A DNA stretch of 64,000 nucleotides from Buxus sempervirens (lineage: Eukaryota; Streptophyta; Magnoliopsida; Buxales; Buxaceae), in contig OX387182.1 in the NCBI GenBank assembly GCA_947561395.2, forward strand, positions 50,367,283-50,431,282. Direction: 5' to 3'. The position numbers and the translations under genes were made by a program. The notes below the pieces were generated by a model that saw only the letters and a program-made list of their open reading frames with translations, was not told where the DNA came from and did no database searches. Positions 9,219 to 20,800 of the stretch are shown here, piece after piece (the stretch's first letter is position 1; each line of letters begins with the position of its first letter).

Positions 9219-12025
9219 GTGTCTCCAGGAAAGGATGGTTCAAACAAGGAGATCATAATGGTTGATCCTTTGGAGGCCAAGCGGTTAGCTGCCAAACAAA
9301 TGCAAGAAATTCAAGCTAGAGAAAAACTCAAGGTGTTGTTGCTTTTATTTTTCATCTAGAAACTTATGCATCTGAGTGAATATATAGAGAAAAGTATAGT
9401 TTTGGTTCTTGGTCCTTTATATATTGGCTGAAGAATGGCAGTTGTTATGAATCAAGGTAAATGTGAAAGATCAACATGTTAATGCTTTTATGATAAGCGA
9501 AATTCAAAATTCTATAACACAGATGGGTTCCCCCCCCCCAAAAAAAAAGGGGTTTGGTATTGCATAAATCGGGTTACACCCAATATTAATCTATTAAAAT
9601 ATTATTTTTGATATATTCACATATAAAAAAGACATATTTTATGAATAAATATATTATTAATTTATATTCTATTTAAAAACACAATTGTTTTTGCATTTTA
9701 TATTACAACTGGGTCAACTCGACGAGCCCCATTACCAACCCGATAGGGGCAGGTTAGGGTTTAGTATGATTAAATCCTTATAGGGGTGGGTTAGGGTTTG
9801 CTAAAAACTGCCCCATTGCCATCCCTAATAGCGTCTAGTCCCTTATATTAGATTTTTTCATTTCATGATATGCCCATGCAATCTATAACAAGATATGTAA
9901 ACACTCAAATTTTAGTTAATGTAACTTTATTTTGCTCGAAATAAGGAAAAAAATGTGTTGCATTTATATATCCTCTTTCCAGATAAGCTGCATATAGATC
10001 AATGTATGAGCATGCCTTACAAAGCTTTATGAAATTTGTCTTCCAGACAGTGATCCATTAGAATGATGGGCTCGTTATTTACAATCTTCAGGGTTCATTT
10101 ATTTACATTTCTTCTTTGTTCTGTAAAATTTCTGTTTACAGTATGGCATTATTAACGTCAAAATATTCTTAAAATCACAGGCATAATTTTTCATATCTTG
10201 TCTTAAAATGCACCCTAAAATATACATCTTTAAGTATCAGTGTTACATAACTTTCTTGCATCTTGCACCAATATGTTCTTTGTACTTTGCCTTATCCTAG
10301 AATTTAGATGGTTAGTTTTTTCCTAGAGTATCATATTTGATTGTTCTATTTTAAATATACTTTTAATACTCTTTGACAACCCAACACACACACACACACA
10401 CACAAAAACATGCATGTGTGTGTGCATTTTTCACATGCTCAAATCTAATTGGGTCTAATTCTTATAGGATTAGATTGATCTATATTGGAACCTGGTCCAA
10501 CTGATAGTTAATTTGTATTGGTCATACCTTGTCCAATTTTCAGATTGCACACCCTTTACGAAATCTGCTTTTCTCAAGTCAGGGAGTTAAAATTGATGCT
10601 GATCATATCCGTTAAAAACCATATATCATGGCTTTGGATCCTATAGATATGAATAGATGATTTCTGCAATTTCAAATAAGGGGACTTCAAACTTGTTCAA
10701 GGAGCATTCCTACCGTAGGGTAAAACGAAGATATTTAGAAGCAGTACAACTCAACCGAATAAACTCTTGGTGAATTTTACTACAGAATATCAAGATTCAC
10801 TTATGCTATTTAGTTATTATTTATTCGTCTTTTCACTTGATATATATCAAAATAGTGGGGCCGAACAAAATGGTCATTGTTTTTTTGGATGATTAATGAG
10901 GGTACACTAAGTATCACAAGGGTACAAGAACCCATGAGATAATGGCAAAAGAAAGAAATAACAGCCAAACTAGAAACACCGTAAAACACAAGATGAGACT
11001 AAAGAACTACAGTTAATCCTGAAACGCATAAGCTAGTACAAAGTAGATCATCAAAGGGAATGGATCTGAACTCCTGCTGAAGGCATACCCAAGACGAGGT
11101 TCAGACCAAGATGTCCTTTATAATTCTGTGTTTGATAGATATAAATGCTTTGAAGATGCTTCAATTGCGGGCCAACCAAATTCCTCCAAATTGCTTGGAG
11201 GAGCAAAGTTTTACTGGGTAGGCAGAATATCTTGTTTGATTTCTCCTTTTGTTTAGAAATTCAATATATTGGTTGGGCTAACTATCAAAGACTTTGAAAG
11301 ACTATTTGTATCTGTTACAATCAAGTCTAGAAAACAATAAGAAGACTTAAAATTTAGAAAATGCCTTAGATATGAAGCACAGGTTGCCATTTTATTTACC
11401 CTTTAAAGGAATTTTTTTTTTCTCTTGTTTGGGATGGTCCTTTTGTTGACCCTTGTAACTTTATTATGTTTCGTGAAACGAACCCTTCATTGTTTAATTC
11501 TTTTTATGGGCTATAAAAGAAGCCCTCGTTAGCTATATTAATCTATTTTTTCATAGTGTTATTTGTGCAATTTTGGCACATATGAGCTAGTTCATTGACC
11601 TTACCATCATCTAATTATCATTTCTCATTCATTATATGTGGGCTTGTATGCAGGCTTTTCCCTTAGTTTTTGGTAAATGTGTTTATGTACTGACAAAAAT
11701 CTATATCAAAACATGATATTTATCAAAGCAGGTTTTATATGTTTTCCTTCATTACTTTTCCTCTCCATGTTTGGCTAACAAGATGATGAGATTATAGAGA
11801 AAGCGCCGTATTGAAGCAGTCAATGGAGCATGGGCAATGATCGGTCTCACTGCAGGCTTAGTCATCGAGGGTCAAACTGGAAATGGTATTCTGGCACAGG
11901 TGAGTTGTTTATTGTGAAAAAAGAACGAAAAAAAGATATTTAGATGATTCAGTAACTACCAAATTCTTTTCTATCCACAGTTGGCTGGATATTTGAGTGC
12001 CATCATCCATTTCTTCTTCCATTAA
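9219..12025 (+). CDS. LHC-like / HLIP-type single-helix chloroplast protein, 3' exons
   Basis: Three exons join in phase 0: 9219-9332, 11798-11899 and 11981-12025, each with AG/GT borders. They encode a charged stretch (VDPLEAKRLAAKQMQEIQ), then IEAVNGAWAMIGLTAGLVIE and GQTGNGILAQLAGYLSAI, and end in HFFFH. The ExxN-GxxAMIG pattern followed by one hydrophobic helix is the chlorophyll-binding signature of high-light-inducible and one-helix proteins, which act in thylakoids in pigment binding and photoprotection. The usual NGR arginine is replaced by Ala here. With the 5' exons the protein would be about 134 residues. Introns are 5.3 kb or more and 2.5 kb. Which LIL-family member this is cannot be settled by eye; membership of the superfamily is well supported. 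Confidence 0.75.
9525..9832. repeat. MITE-like sequence with GGGTTAGGG motifs
   Basis: After a homopolymer junction (C run then A run) come GGGTTACACCCAAT, GGGGCAGGTTAGGGTTTAG and a final CCATTGCCATCCCTA, the style of a family of small plant elements whose ends carry TAGGGATGGCAATGGGG. The left end is degraded. A weaker relative lies near 57640-57710. Confidence 0.4.
10384..10415. repeat. (CA)n microsatellite
   Basis: An ACAC run of roughly ten units followed by a mirrored TGTGTGTG segment, in an intron of the HLIP-like gene. Confidence 0.85.
10880..11225 (-). mobile_element. LINE 3' end fragment
   Basis: The minus strand ends GTACCCTTGTGATACTTAGT, GTACCCTCATTAATCATCC and then an A run, the 3' end style of a plant L1. 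Upstream the reading CSSKQFGGIWLARN resembles the region after the zf-RVT domain. It lies in the intron between the exons ending 9332 and starting 11798. Confidence 0.55.
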
Positions 12026-12582
12026 GATCGTCTTTCTTGTGGAGCAGCAAAGCAGTATAATCGAGATTAGCGGCAAGGAACTGTATCAGATTACAGAGTG
12101 TATTCTTTAAAATTTTAGCATGTAAATGCTTTTCCTATTCCTTTCATCATTTTATTAAGCTCATATTGTTTGGAACATTTATTATTTCCACATCTACTTA
12201 AATGTTCTAGTGTTATCTGTATTGCGTAAAAATGCATTAATTGAAGTCTTTTGCAATCAAATGGAGATTGTAGTGGAATTTAGTCCTGAACTCCCTATGG
12301 TGTCTCCTATTTGGTTCAGTTAGATCAAATCAGTTTGCCAGAAGAAAAAGAAATGAAAATATTTCAGATATTGATGTTAATACACTCGGATGCAATCAAA
12401 TGGCTGGACTTTTATGCCCAGATGAACAGCTTGGGTATGGTCTTATGAATAGCCATTGTATGGTTTTATGGTAGAATAGGGTAGTTAACTGTTAAATTAT
12501 TTTGGATTTTTTTTATGGGTATTATTCTTTTGCATTCTTTTAAAATTTCTGGTTTTAGTAATGACTTTTGAGAAGCCTCAAA
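12026..12582 (+). other. 3' flank/UTR of the HLIP-like gene
   Basis: AT-rich sequence after the TAA at 12023-12025. It probably includes the 3' UTR, but no unambiguous poly-A signal was assigned. No gene is seen between it and the LTR that follows. Confidence 0.4.
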
Positions 12583-13462
12583 ATTGATATTTAAATTTGT
12601 GTTTTATCCAATCCCACATTGGAAATTTATTGAAAATTTTAAGTGTTTTTTATTATTTTGTTTTAATCACTTTACCTTTAATTTATTCTTTACATGTTTT
12701 ATGTTTGGTGCTTTTCTGGGAATTTTCTAGAGCTTGAGCAGCAAAAATATTTTTTATGTTTGAAGTTTTTATGAAGTTTTGGGGAAGCGTGAGCATCAAA
12801 TGCCTGCGGATAACCCGAGAGTAGTGAGTTCCGGAAGATTTGCGGGTGCTTGAGCGTCAAATGCCTACAGATTACTCGAGAGTGGCGAGTTCCGGAAGAT
12901 TTGTAGGCGCTCAAGCTTCAGAACGCGAATTTTATATCCGTTTTAGATCGTTTTGAGCTATCTGGTGCGTCGGTTCACACACTATTTAAAGGGGTTTTCT
13001 TCCATTTGTTAATATAAGATCTCTAGCCCTATTTTCTGAGAAAAAACGGTTGTGAGAAACCCTTGCTTTCATCATCTTCTTCGTCCTCTATTCTTCAAAG
13101 GTTTGATCTGAGTACTCTCAAGAAGTTCGTCGTTATCGATATTATTCATGCAATCTATCGGCGAGGTCTTGGACCATTGAATGCTGGGACACCGGACGCT
13201 AGGAGCCCGTTGCACTGGGGATATTATCCGAAAGGGGGCGTCTAAAGGTTTCAAGTACAGGAATTCTTAAATCTTGCCTCAGTCATGATAAGTCCCTTCT
13301 AATCTACACTTTTAATCTTTGATTTCTAATTTGGCTGAGATCTAAATATTTGGTGTTTTCGTTTGGATTTTCTACTGCATATCTATGATTATACTTTGGT
13401 TTTGATCTACATATTAGTTTGCTTGGTTGGTTCGGTTTGATCTGCCCCTATTTTCACCAACA
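12583..13462 (+). mobile_element. Probable copia-type LTR
   Basis: CCAATCCCACATTGGAAATT near the start, a TATTTAAAGGGG core promoter near 12985, and the block GGACGCTAGGAGCCCGTTGC, TATCCGAAAGGGGGCGTC, CAAGTACAGGAATTCTT, CTTGCCTCAGTCA are typical of plant copia LTRs. The right end is TTTTCACCAACA. The left boundary is approximate and no target duplication was found. It contains a tandem pair of about 66 bases (12787-12916, GAGAGTAGTGAGTTCCGGAA units). No copia polyprotein follows; a LINE fragment abuts it. Confidence 0.6.
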
Positions 13463-13480
13463 GTTTAGCCTGCATGCATG

Positions 13481-14385
13481 AAGATTATCTCTTGGAATAT
13501 CAAAGGTTTTGGGGAGTTATCTAAAAGCAAAGCTATCCGTGAAGTCACAAGAAGTGTGTTGGATTCACAAACCTGCCTTTTTGGAATACTCATAAAAAGA
13601 AACCAAAAATGATTTCATAGTATGAGAATAGTCAATCAGTTTGGTGGGCTTTAGAGAAATGTTGGTAGCAGCTTCCTTCCATAGGAACTTCTAGGAGCCT
13701 TTTACCAATTTCAGACCCATTAATGAGATGCATAGAGGGAAAATTTTTATTTATTTCAGGTGATTCATCTCATGGATATTTTCATACTGGTGTTGATTGT
13801 GGTTTATGGACCTTGTAGGTTCCATCTTAGAAATAATTTTTGGAAGGAATTGAGAATCATCAGAAATTTGGGTTCTTTCCCTTAGTGCTTCTTCTGTAAT
13901 TTTAGTGTAGTTAGGTTTGTTAAAGAAAAAAATAGGACATCACAAGTTGTCAAACATGAAATCTTTTCAAACCCTTCGGAGAAATCGTTTTATACTCTGT
14001 AGATCTCAAAGGTGACCCCTTCTTTTGGATTTGACAACATGTGCTTGACCTCCAATGGTTTAATTCTGTCCATCAAAGGTTGGTGGACTTCTTAAGACGG
14101 AATAGGTTAAAGCATGTCATTTTATTAAGGATGTTAAGAAATAGTAAAGTTAAAACTCAAAAGTTTGGAAGGGGAAAACATTTGACTTGGTTGAGGAAAA
14201 CAATGAAGATATTATGAATAGCATTGAGGTGTTATATAATTTGGAGACTGCTAGTGGAACCTAAAAAAGAGAGAATAGTTGGTCTCAATCGAGGGGTTCC
14301 TTGGGAGAGAGGAAATAACATGAAGACAAAAATCTAGGGTTCTTTGGTTAAATGAAGAATACCTTTGGTTAAGGCCCACCTTGCC
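13481..14385 (+). pseudogene. LINE ORF2 fragment (endonuclease region), decayed
   Basis: It opens MKIISWNIKGFGELSKSKA, the standard start of the AP-endonuclease domain of plant L1 ORF2, and stops after 44 codons. Beyond that, broken frames keep recognisable pieces of the linker between endonuclease and RT (TPSFGFDNMCL, WLRKTM). Many frameshifts and stops are present, and RT and RNase H are absent. It directly abuts the probable copia LTR on its 5' side. Confidence 0.65.
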
Positions 14386-14441
14386 CCTACCCAAATATGA
14401 GATTTAAAAAGATTTATGAACTACAATATATAAGTTTATAG

Positions 14442-16356
14442 TTTTTTTTATGAGTAATGATAGTGTGAGTATATATATAATGAGAATGAAATGTATATCA
14501 GGCCTATACAAATGGATCCGCATCAAAGGCAACCACCTCAAAAACCCCCCCATAAGGTAGCCCTAGCCTCCTAACATTCCAATCCTAACTATGAACAATG
14601 ATACTAATGGAAATGGTGTTGAGTAAGACATTCAACCCAAATTCGTATAGCATCCACTCGTATAGCAAAAACCTCATCAATGCCTCGACAATAACATCCT
14701 CGTGGCCTACCATCTACAAAAACATGTGAAGAGAAGCACCAATGTTACCACTCTTTCACAATATCAATTGCATATATGCCTTGAAACTCCGGTAGAACCG
14801 TCCATAGTTGTGAAAATGCCTAGGCGATTAGGCGGTCGCCTAGGTGACAATTTTTTCATTTTTAAATAATCAAAATATGTTCATCATCCATTGTAGATGG
14901 AAGTATAAAAAAGAACTAAATATTGTGCATTTTAAAAAAGAACAATAACAACTAATAAAAATACAGGCCCTGTTTCCTTGTTCTCACGTAACCACTCAAA
15001 TTTGCTAGGATAGATAAAGAGCGAGAGAGAGAGAGAGCGAGAGAGGAGAGTCGGTATTGTCGCTCTGTTCGTTGGAGAAGAACTAAGCAACTGGATCGAA
15101 GCTCAACGAAGAAGAGAAAAAAGAAAGAAGAGAAAAAAAAAGAGTGAGCGATTGGAGAAGAAGAGAAAGAGAGAGCGACAGAGAAACAGAGAGACAGAGG
15201 AGATGAGAAGAGAGAGCAAGAGCGAGAAAGAGAGAGCGAGAGAGAAAGAGAGCGAGAGCGAGAAAGTTTCGTTGGAGAAGAAGAAGAGAAAAAAAAAACG
15301 ACACTGACGAAGCTCGACGAAGAAGAAGAGGAGAAGTTGTCGGAAGACATACCTTGCTTGTGGCTGCGTTGATGAAGCTTGACGAAGACGACAGAGGAGA
15401 AGCTCGACGAAGCCTGTCTCTTGCATGTTGATGAAGCTTGACGAAGACATGCGTTGAGGGAAACAATTTTTTTTTTTTTTTATCTTCAGGTTTGCTCGCC
15501 CAGGCGAACAGGCGGAGTCCTTAAAAATTCTCTTATTCCTCTCCTTCCAGAACGCCCACAAAATTGCCGCTAGGGCAAAGTTCCACAAAACCTCATACCT
15601 TGAGACTCCTCTATTGTAATTCCAAGATAGTAACACTTGTTGCAAGTCCTGCGGCTGCACCCACAGCTTCCCAAATCTCAATAGAAAAGCTGTCCACAAA
15701 TCGTGAGCTACCTTACAATGGACAAGTAAATGATTAACAGATTCCCAGTCAGATTTGCACATTACACATTTGTTGAGGGTTTGCCATACTCTTTTCACAA
15801 GATCATCAATTGTTAATACTCTTCCCAACGCTGCTGTCCATGTGAAGAAACTGAATTTTGATGGAAGACCTGATTTCCACAGCATATTTGAGAGCTTAAA
15901 AGTGCTGTCCTTCTTGGTTAGGTACTTATAGAAGCCCTTTACAGTAAATTCACCTGCTCTGTCCCCCACCCATTTCAATCAATCCAAATCTGTCCCACAC
16001 CGTTTTAGACTTAAAAGACGCACCAATAGGAATGCCAAGATAAGTCATTGGAAAGGATCCTTGACAGCATCCCAGCAAATGACATAACTCACTTGCACCC
16101 GAACTGTTCCCCACGTCAAACATCTCACTTTTTTGCAAGTTCTTCTTCAATTCCGATGTAGCTTCAAAACACATAAGTAATGCTCTAACATTTAGCACTT
16201 AGGAAGGTTGAGCTTTGCAAAAAGAAGATGAGATATAGATAGTTGACCTTCTCCGAATGAAAGTCCCTCTATTAGCCCAATTGACTTCGCTCTTTCAATG
16301 ATCTTACTCAACGCATCCATGACAGTGATAAATAACAAGGGAGAGAGAGTCTAAAA
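14442..16356 (-). pseudogene. 5'-truncated LINE with RT end and zf-RVT domain
   Basis: Read on the minus strand from 16356: SLSPLLFITVMDALSKI and SHLLFA (RT, the end of the DPLSP motif and the approach to the catalytic box, whose DD is lost), then FPMTYLGIPIGA, then the zf-RVT stretch MLWKSGLPSKFSFFTW, CVMCKSDWESVNHLLVHC and FWKERNKRIFKD. It ends with an L1-like tail and a T run (minus-strand A tail) at 14442. A GCCTAGGCG-type element (14818-15511) splits it after FKD, and a Helitron end at 16357 cuts its 5' side. It is not functional. Confidence 0.8.
14818..15511. mobile_element. GCCTAGGCG-type hAT-like element inside a LINE
   Basis: The left end carries GCCTAGGCGATTAGGCGG and CGCCTAGGTG; the right end carries CGCCCAGGCGAACAGGCGG. 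These subterminal CCTAGGCG repeats are typical of a plant non-autonomous hAT-like group. The interior is purine-rich (GAGAGAGAGCGAGAG) and includes a recurring GAAGCTCGACGAAG or GAAGCTTGACGAAG motif about five times. The apparent Ser/Leu-rich frames here are artefacts of that composition. It separates the zf-RVT part of a LINE from its 3' end. Confidence 0.55.
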
Positions 16357-17160
16357 TCTATATATATTAAGCGAAGCGGGGATGGCTGCTTACGTGGCAG
16401 GCTTGAGCAGGTTCGGACTACGAACCTGCCGCAACTTTTGACTTTTTTCTTCGGTTTTTAAAAGTAATTTAGATTTAGTCATTTAATTTTTATAATAATT
16501 TTAAATCAGTATAAGCAAAAACAATTCTTTACTCCTTTCGGTTTTCAGTTTTCAAGTAATTTAGATTTAATCATTTAATAATAATAAAAAAAACCTGCTG
16601 CAACTTTTCGTTCTTCGGTTTTTTGAAAGTAATTTAGATTTAGTCATTTTATTTTTATAATAATTCCAAATCAGGTATAAGCAAAAACAATTCTTTACTC
16701 CTTCCAGTTTTCAGTTTTAAAGTAATTTAGATTTAGTCATTTAATAATTAAAAAAAAAGAAGAAACTCCGTTCTCCCGAAGAAGCTATTGTCGAGGGGGT
16801 TCGAGAACCCTCCTGAACCGTCCCTCTCTGCCTTCTCTCTCTATCAGATAGTCTCTATACTGCCGAGGGGGTTCAAGAACCCACCTAAATCGTCCCTCTC
16901 TGCCTTCTCTTTTTAACGGTCCCTCAGTCCTGTTCACCCTCCCATTCCCTCCCTCTCTCTTCTCTCTCCCATTGAAAACCCTAGAACCAAATCGATCCCC
17001 TCCCCTGCCCCCCTCTCTTTCCTCCCACTCTCATCTTCTCTCTCCCATTGACCCCTCCGGTTTTGGTTGCTCAACCTGATTCTTTGAAAACCCAAATCGT
17101 TGTCCCTCACAAAACCTCGGAGGATCAGCACATGAATGTGAACGGCTGTGGCCATACATT
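16357..17160 (+). mobile_element. Helitron 5' end with internal tandem repeats
   Basis: TCTATATATATTAAGCGAAG begins after an A, inside a LINE RT frame, and continues GCGGGGATGGCTGCTTACGT, closely matching the termini at 38173 and 53596. Two internal tandem pairs follow. The first has a period near 168 (16426-16758, with AAGTAATTTAGATTTAGTCA blocks). The second has a period near 72 (16789-16920, with CCGTCCCTCTCTGCCTTCTC blocks). The 3' terminus was not located, so the right boundary given is where recognisable internal sequence ends. Confidence 0.55.
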
Positions 17161-17289
17161 ATGAAATCTCATTCTTTAGTTGTCTGCAGATCCTTGCTTT
17201 TAAATTTTTTAATTTGCTACTGATTATGGTTTTTTCAAACTTGCACGGGCCACATTGCTATGAAAATAAATTTACAAATTAGAGTAGAT

Positions 17290-17440
17290 GGAATTTCAAT
17301 TGGTGCCTTAAACCGTCATCCATGAAGCAGCTGCAACTAAAATAGAGTCAAGCATATGATCCACCGACGAATGTGAGTCCTGAAAAATCCTCCTGTTGTG
17401 CTCCATCCAAATATGCTAGACGACAGCATGGAAGAGTAGA
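17290..17440 (-). mobile_element. Small LINE fragment
   Basis: The minus-strand reading HIWMEHNRRIFQDSHSSVD matches the WxxRNxRIF region just after the zf-RVT domain of plant L1 ORF2. Only about 150 bases are recognisable. It may be a second LINE or a displaced part of the one at 14442-16356. Confidence 0.5.
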
Positions 17441-17624
17441 CTATAAAGTTCGAATATATAAGGTTATAGTGAGGCTATGGATATAATGTTTGTAGGTATA
17501 AAATTTGACTCAAATTGTAAGTCTTTGATGGGTCTTGGTTCAGTTAGGGTTCATGAAGTCCTTCCACAGGCTTTATCATTTAGTCAATTTTTAACTTTAA
17601 AATTAAACTTGGTTTAATGTTAAA

Positions 17625-17815
17625 CTAGGGGAATGCACGCACTATGCACGTAGCAAAAGAATTAGAAACAAAGAACATCACATGGGCAGTTAGTTACTGA
17701 AACAGGTGGCTTAATAAACCTAGGTGTTGGAGTAAATTTGAAAAAATATGGAGGGCATTTTGGATATAGATGATCAGGTGGAAAACAGGGAGTTGGCTTT
17801 ATTTAATAGCATAGA
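17625..17815 (-). mobile_element. Complete 191-bp non-autonomous Helitron
   Basis: The minus strand starts TCTATGCTATTAAATAAAGC and ends GCTACGTGCATAGTGCGTGC, a hairpin, then a short spacer and CTAG. The flanks are A on the 5' side (17816 complement) and T on the 3' side (17624 complement), exactly the Helitron A/T insertion site with no duplication. There is no coding capacity. Confidence 0.75.
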
Positions 17816-20800
17816 TTACTAGTCATCACTACCTATCGGATTAGAGGTATGCGTAGTAATTTTAAAACAGGATTTGACTAGAAATATGTGGTTTGACTCC
17901 ATTTTAAACCGTTTCAATCAAGGAATGGTAAGTGGTTGGTGAAGTGGTTAGTCACCTACAGATCAACCTATATTTAGTTCACGCATAAACTATACCCATG
18001 ACCTCACTATCATCATGTATATAAAAATGATCTTGCATTCTAGATCTTTAAATCCCTTATGGTAGAGATATTTAGCTGATGTAAGATTTTTTTCTTTTTA
18101 TGTTAAGTAACATTATTGTTTTTTCCCTATATTAGAAGTAAAAACTTAAAAGGAAACCTTATCTAATTTCTTAGAAGAGTAAGTCACTTGATAATATAGG
18201 TTGATAAATGCGGAGTATGTCTAATTCTATAGCAATTAATTTATTCATTTAATAAAACTAAATAAAAAAAGTTAAAAAACTTTAATGTCAAGGGTATGAT
18301 TGGAACAATTCTTCCGAGAGGTATGAATATAAATATAGGAAACAAGAGGATATGAATCAAAACATGTTATAATGTAATAATCTGTCTTCTTTTCATAAAA
18401 AAAAGGGGAAATTAGTGCCTCATATTCTAGTCTTTGTCTTTCTTTTCTGCTAGACAGATCCGCCTCTATAATCCAATCAGTAGGCAAGTATATGTTAATG
18501 TTTTCCTGTTTGTATGTTCAGCTCTAATCTGATCAACGGGCACTTATCACATTATGTTTATCCTTTCTTGTTTCTATGTTTTTCCTGTTTCATATTGTTT
18601 TGTTTATGATGACAACCTTGCTGAATTGACCTGTTGGATGTGCCCCACCATGAATGATAATTCATAATTGAACTAAAGTTGCTTAATTTCATTGTTTCCA
18701 ATAGCAGGATGTCTGATATCATTGTTTCTCCCAATTGACATGTTGTCCTGACACCGACCTTTATTTGTGTGCCCATTTTATTTTTCCAATCATGTTGAGT
18801 GTTTGCTATGGTTCTTAATGCTATGCCAATTTTTTCAATTATTCAGTAAATAACACCAACCTTGAAGTTATGGCGGTTAATCTTGGACAAAAGTTTCATG
18901 TCTTTGATATATGCACAATCCATACATCACTAGAGGAAGCATTCAACAGTAGTTAACAGAGCACCGTTTATTGTACCTCTACATGATTGCTTTTGTTGTA
19001 CTTCTTAGATTTATCAAGTAATACCAGGATGGAGTATCCTCTTTATCTCTTGTAATGTGAGGGTGTGGCTTTGGACATATATGTATCATTCACTTATGCC
19101 TTTGGACTTGTGATAGTATTAATCCTGATATTTCAGAATTTTTTATATGCAATCCCAAGCCATGAACAATAGCAGAAATTAATAGGTATTTCCCCAATTT
19201 AAATATTAGTTCCAAGGCATGAATTATATTACTTATATCAGAATTGCGACAATTTTTCTTAGATGCCTATCATGCGATGAGAGCTACTCCCTTGTAAGAT
19301 ATTTTCTTTGTGCTTACCAAATTAAGAACAGTGGACATGGTTCCGTGCGGTTCCAAGCTATTAATATGTTACTTGTTTTGCCAAGGAGTGAATAAGAGAT
19401 TCTCATTATCCTGTCTTTTTCTTCTTAACCAGACTTTGTGTGTTTTGTTGTTTTTCCCTATAACAGCATAATTGGACCATTGAGCAGACAAATTCTTGAA
19501 GTCCCACAAGTATGGGAAGCAGAATAGACTGCTCACAGATCAAGAATAACTAAGGTGCTAAATAACAACTTCTATGCTACACATTACCATTATTATTATT
19601 TTTTTAAAAGGCAATAAATAATGACTTAAGAACATGTACAATTATAAGCATAAGGCCAACATATACAAGCTGTATGAACAGCTGATTCCCTCAAACTGTT
19701 GCTGTAAAAATGACAAAAACTTACCTTATGGCTACCGACAACACTAACTCTAATCCACCGATGTCATCCTAATTTGATACGAGGAGACACTTTTCTATTG
19801 ACTTCACCAATGTCGAACTGATCCTATAATATTCTTCCATTTCTATCCTAATAAGTATGTTCTGCACAAAAATGTTCCTGGAAAACATGCAACACAACAA
19901 GTGATTGGTTGCCTACATATCACATCTCCATGTAATTTGTGTTTGAAATTGACTACTTCCTATATATGGTCACTTGTGAGCAATTTGTCTAGTACCTCTG
20001 TCTGTCTGAAAAGCAACTTTGTAATGCTCCCTTGAGCCTAGACATTGTTTGAGGGAAAAGTAGAAGTTAACTCCTAATCAGCCTACAAAAGTATCTCATA
20101 GACAATTTTCCCAGTGTATCTCCTGTACATGCCATCCTGTCTTGTTCATACACCCGCGTCGTTCTGCATACATCATGCCAAAGCTTATTGGGTTGCCCAA
20201 CACTTGACTCCCATAAACCTTTCCCATATTTCAGAATCATTGTTTTCTAGCTTAATCTGGCCTATCTTAGATATGCAGTAAAAAAACACACTTTCTAATG
20301 CACATTTTGCAGGCCCACATGCACGTAGAGGTTAGATGAGACACTGTCTGCATGATTTATTCCATTTAATTGATTAATTTCACATTATATTTGGTGGGAT
20401 TGAATCAACTAAGATATGGATGTTGCAATTGGGGAGTGCATTTGAGGGTAAATGTGACCTGAGCATGTTTATATGTTGTTTTAGATTTAATGGAGAGATT
20501 TTCTGGCGTGTCTTTCGAAAGTTTTTGGTCTGGAAATCCATATGTTATTTGTTTCTTTAGCGTCTGGTGTTGATGTTTTATGACTCAGTTGTTCAAAAGA
20601 CTTCCATTAGTGGAAATTACTTGAATACTTATTTTGGAAGTATTAGCCTTTTAAATGTGTTCATTGTTTAATCTTGGAATCCTAAAGGAAGGCTGGGGTG
20701 TATTAACCTTTTTATGATTTACTAGACAAAAAAGTACTTCTGGTGAAAGGTTTCCTGGAAATTTATATTGATCAGTTTCATTTGTGTGGCTACAGCTATA

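Noticed and set aside
14952..15978. Overlapping Ser/Leu-rich minus-strand frames up to 291 codons
   Set aside because: They arise from GAGAGCGAGAGA-type purine-rich sequence in the GCCTAGGCG element; only the upstream half of the longest frame (zf-RVT) is real protein sequence.
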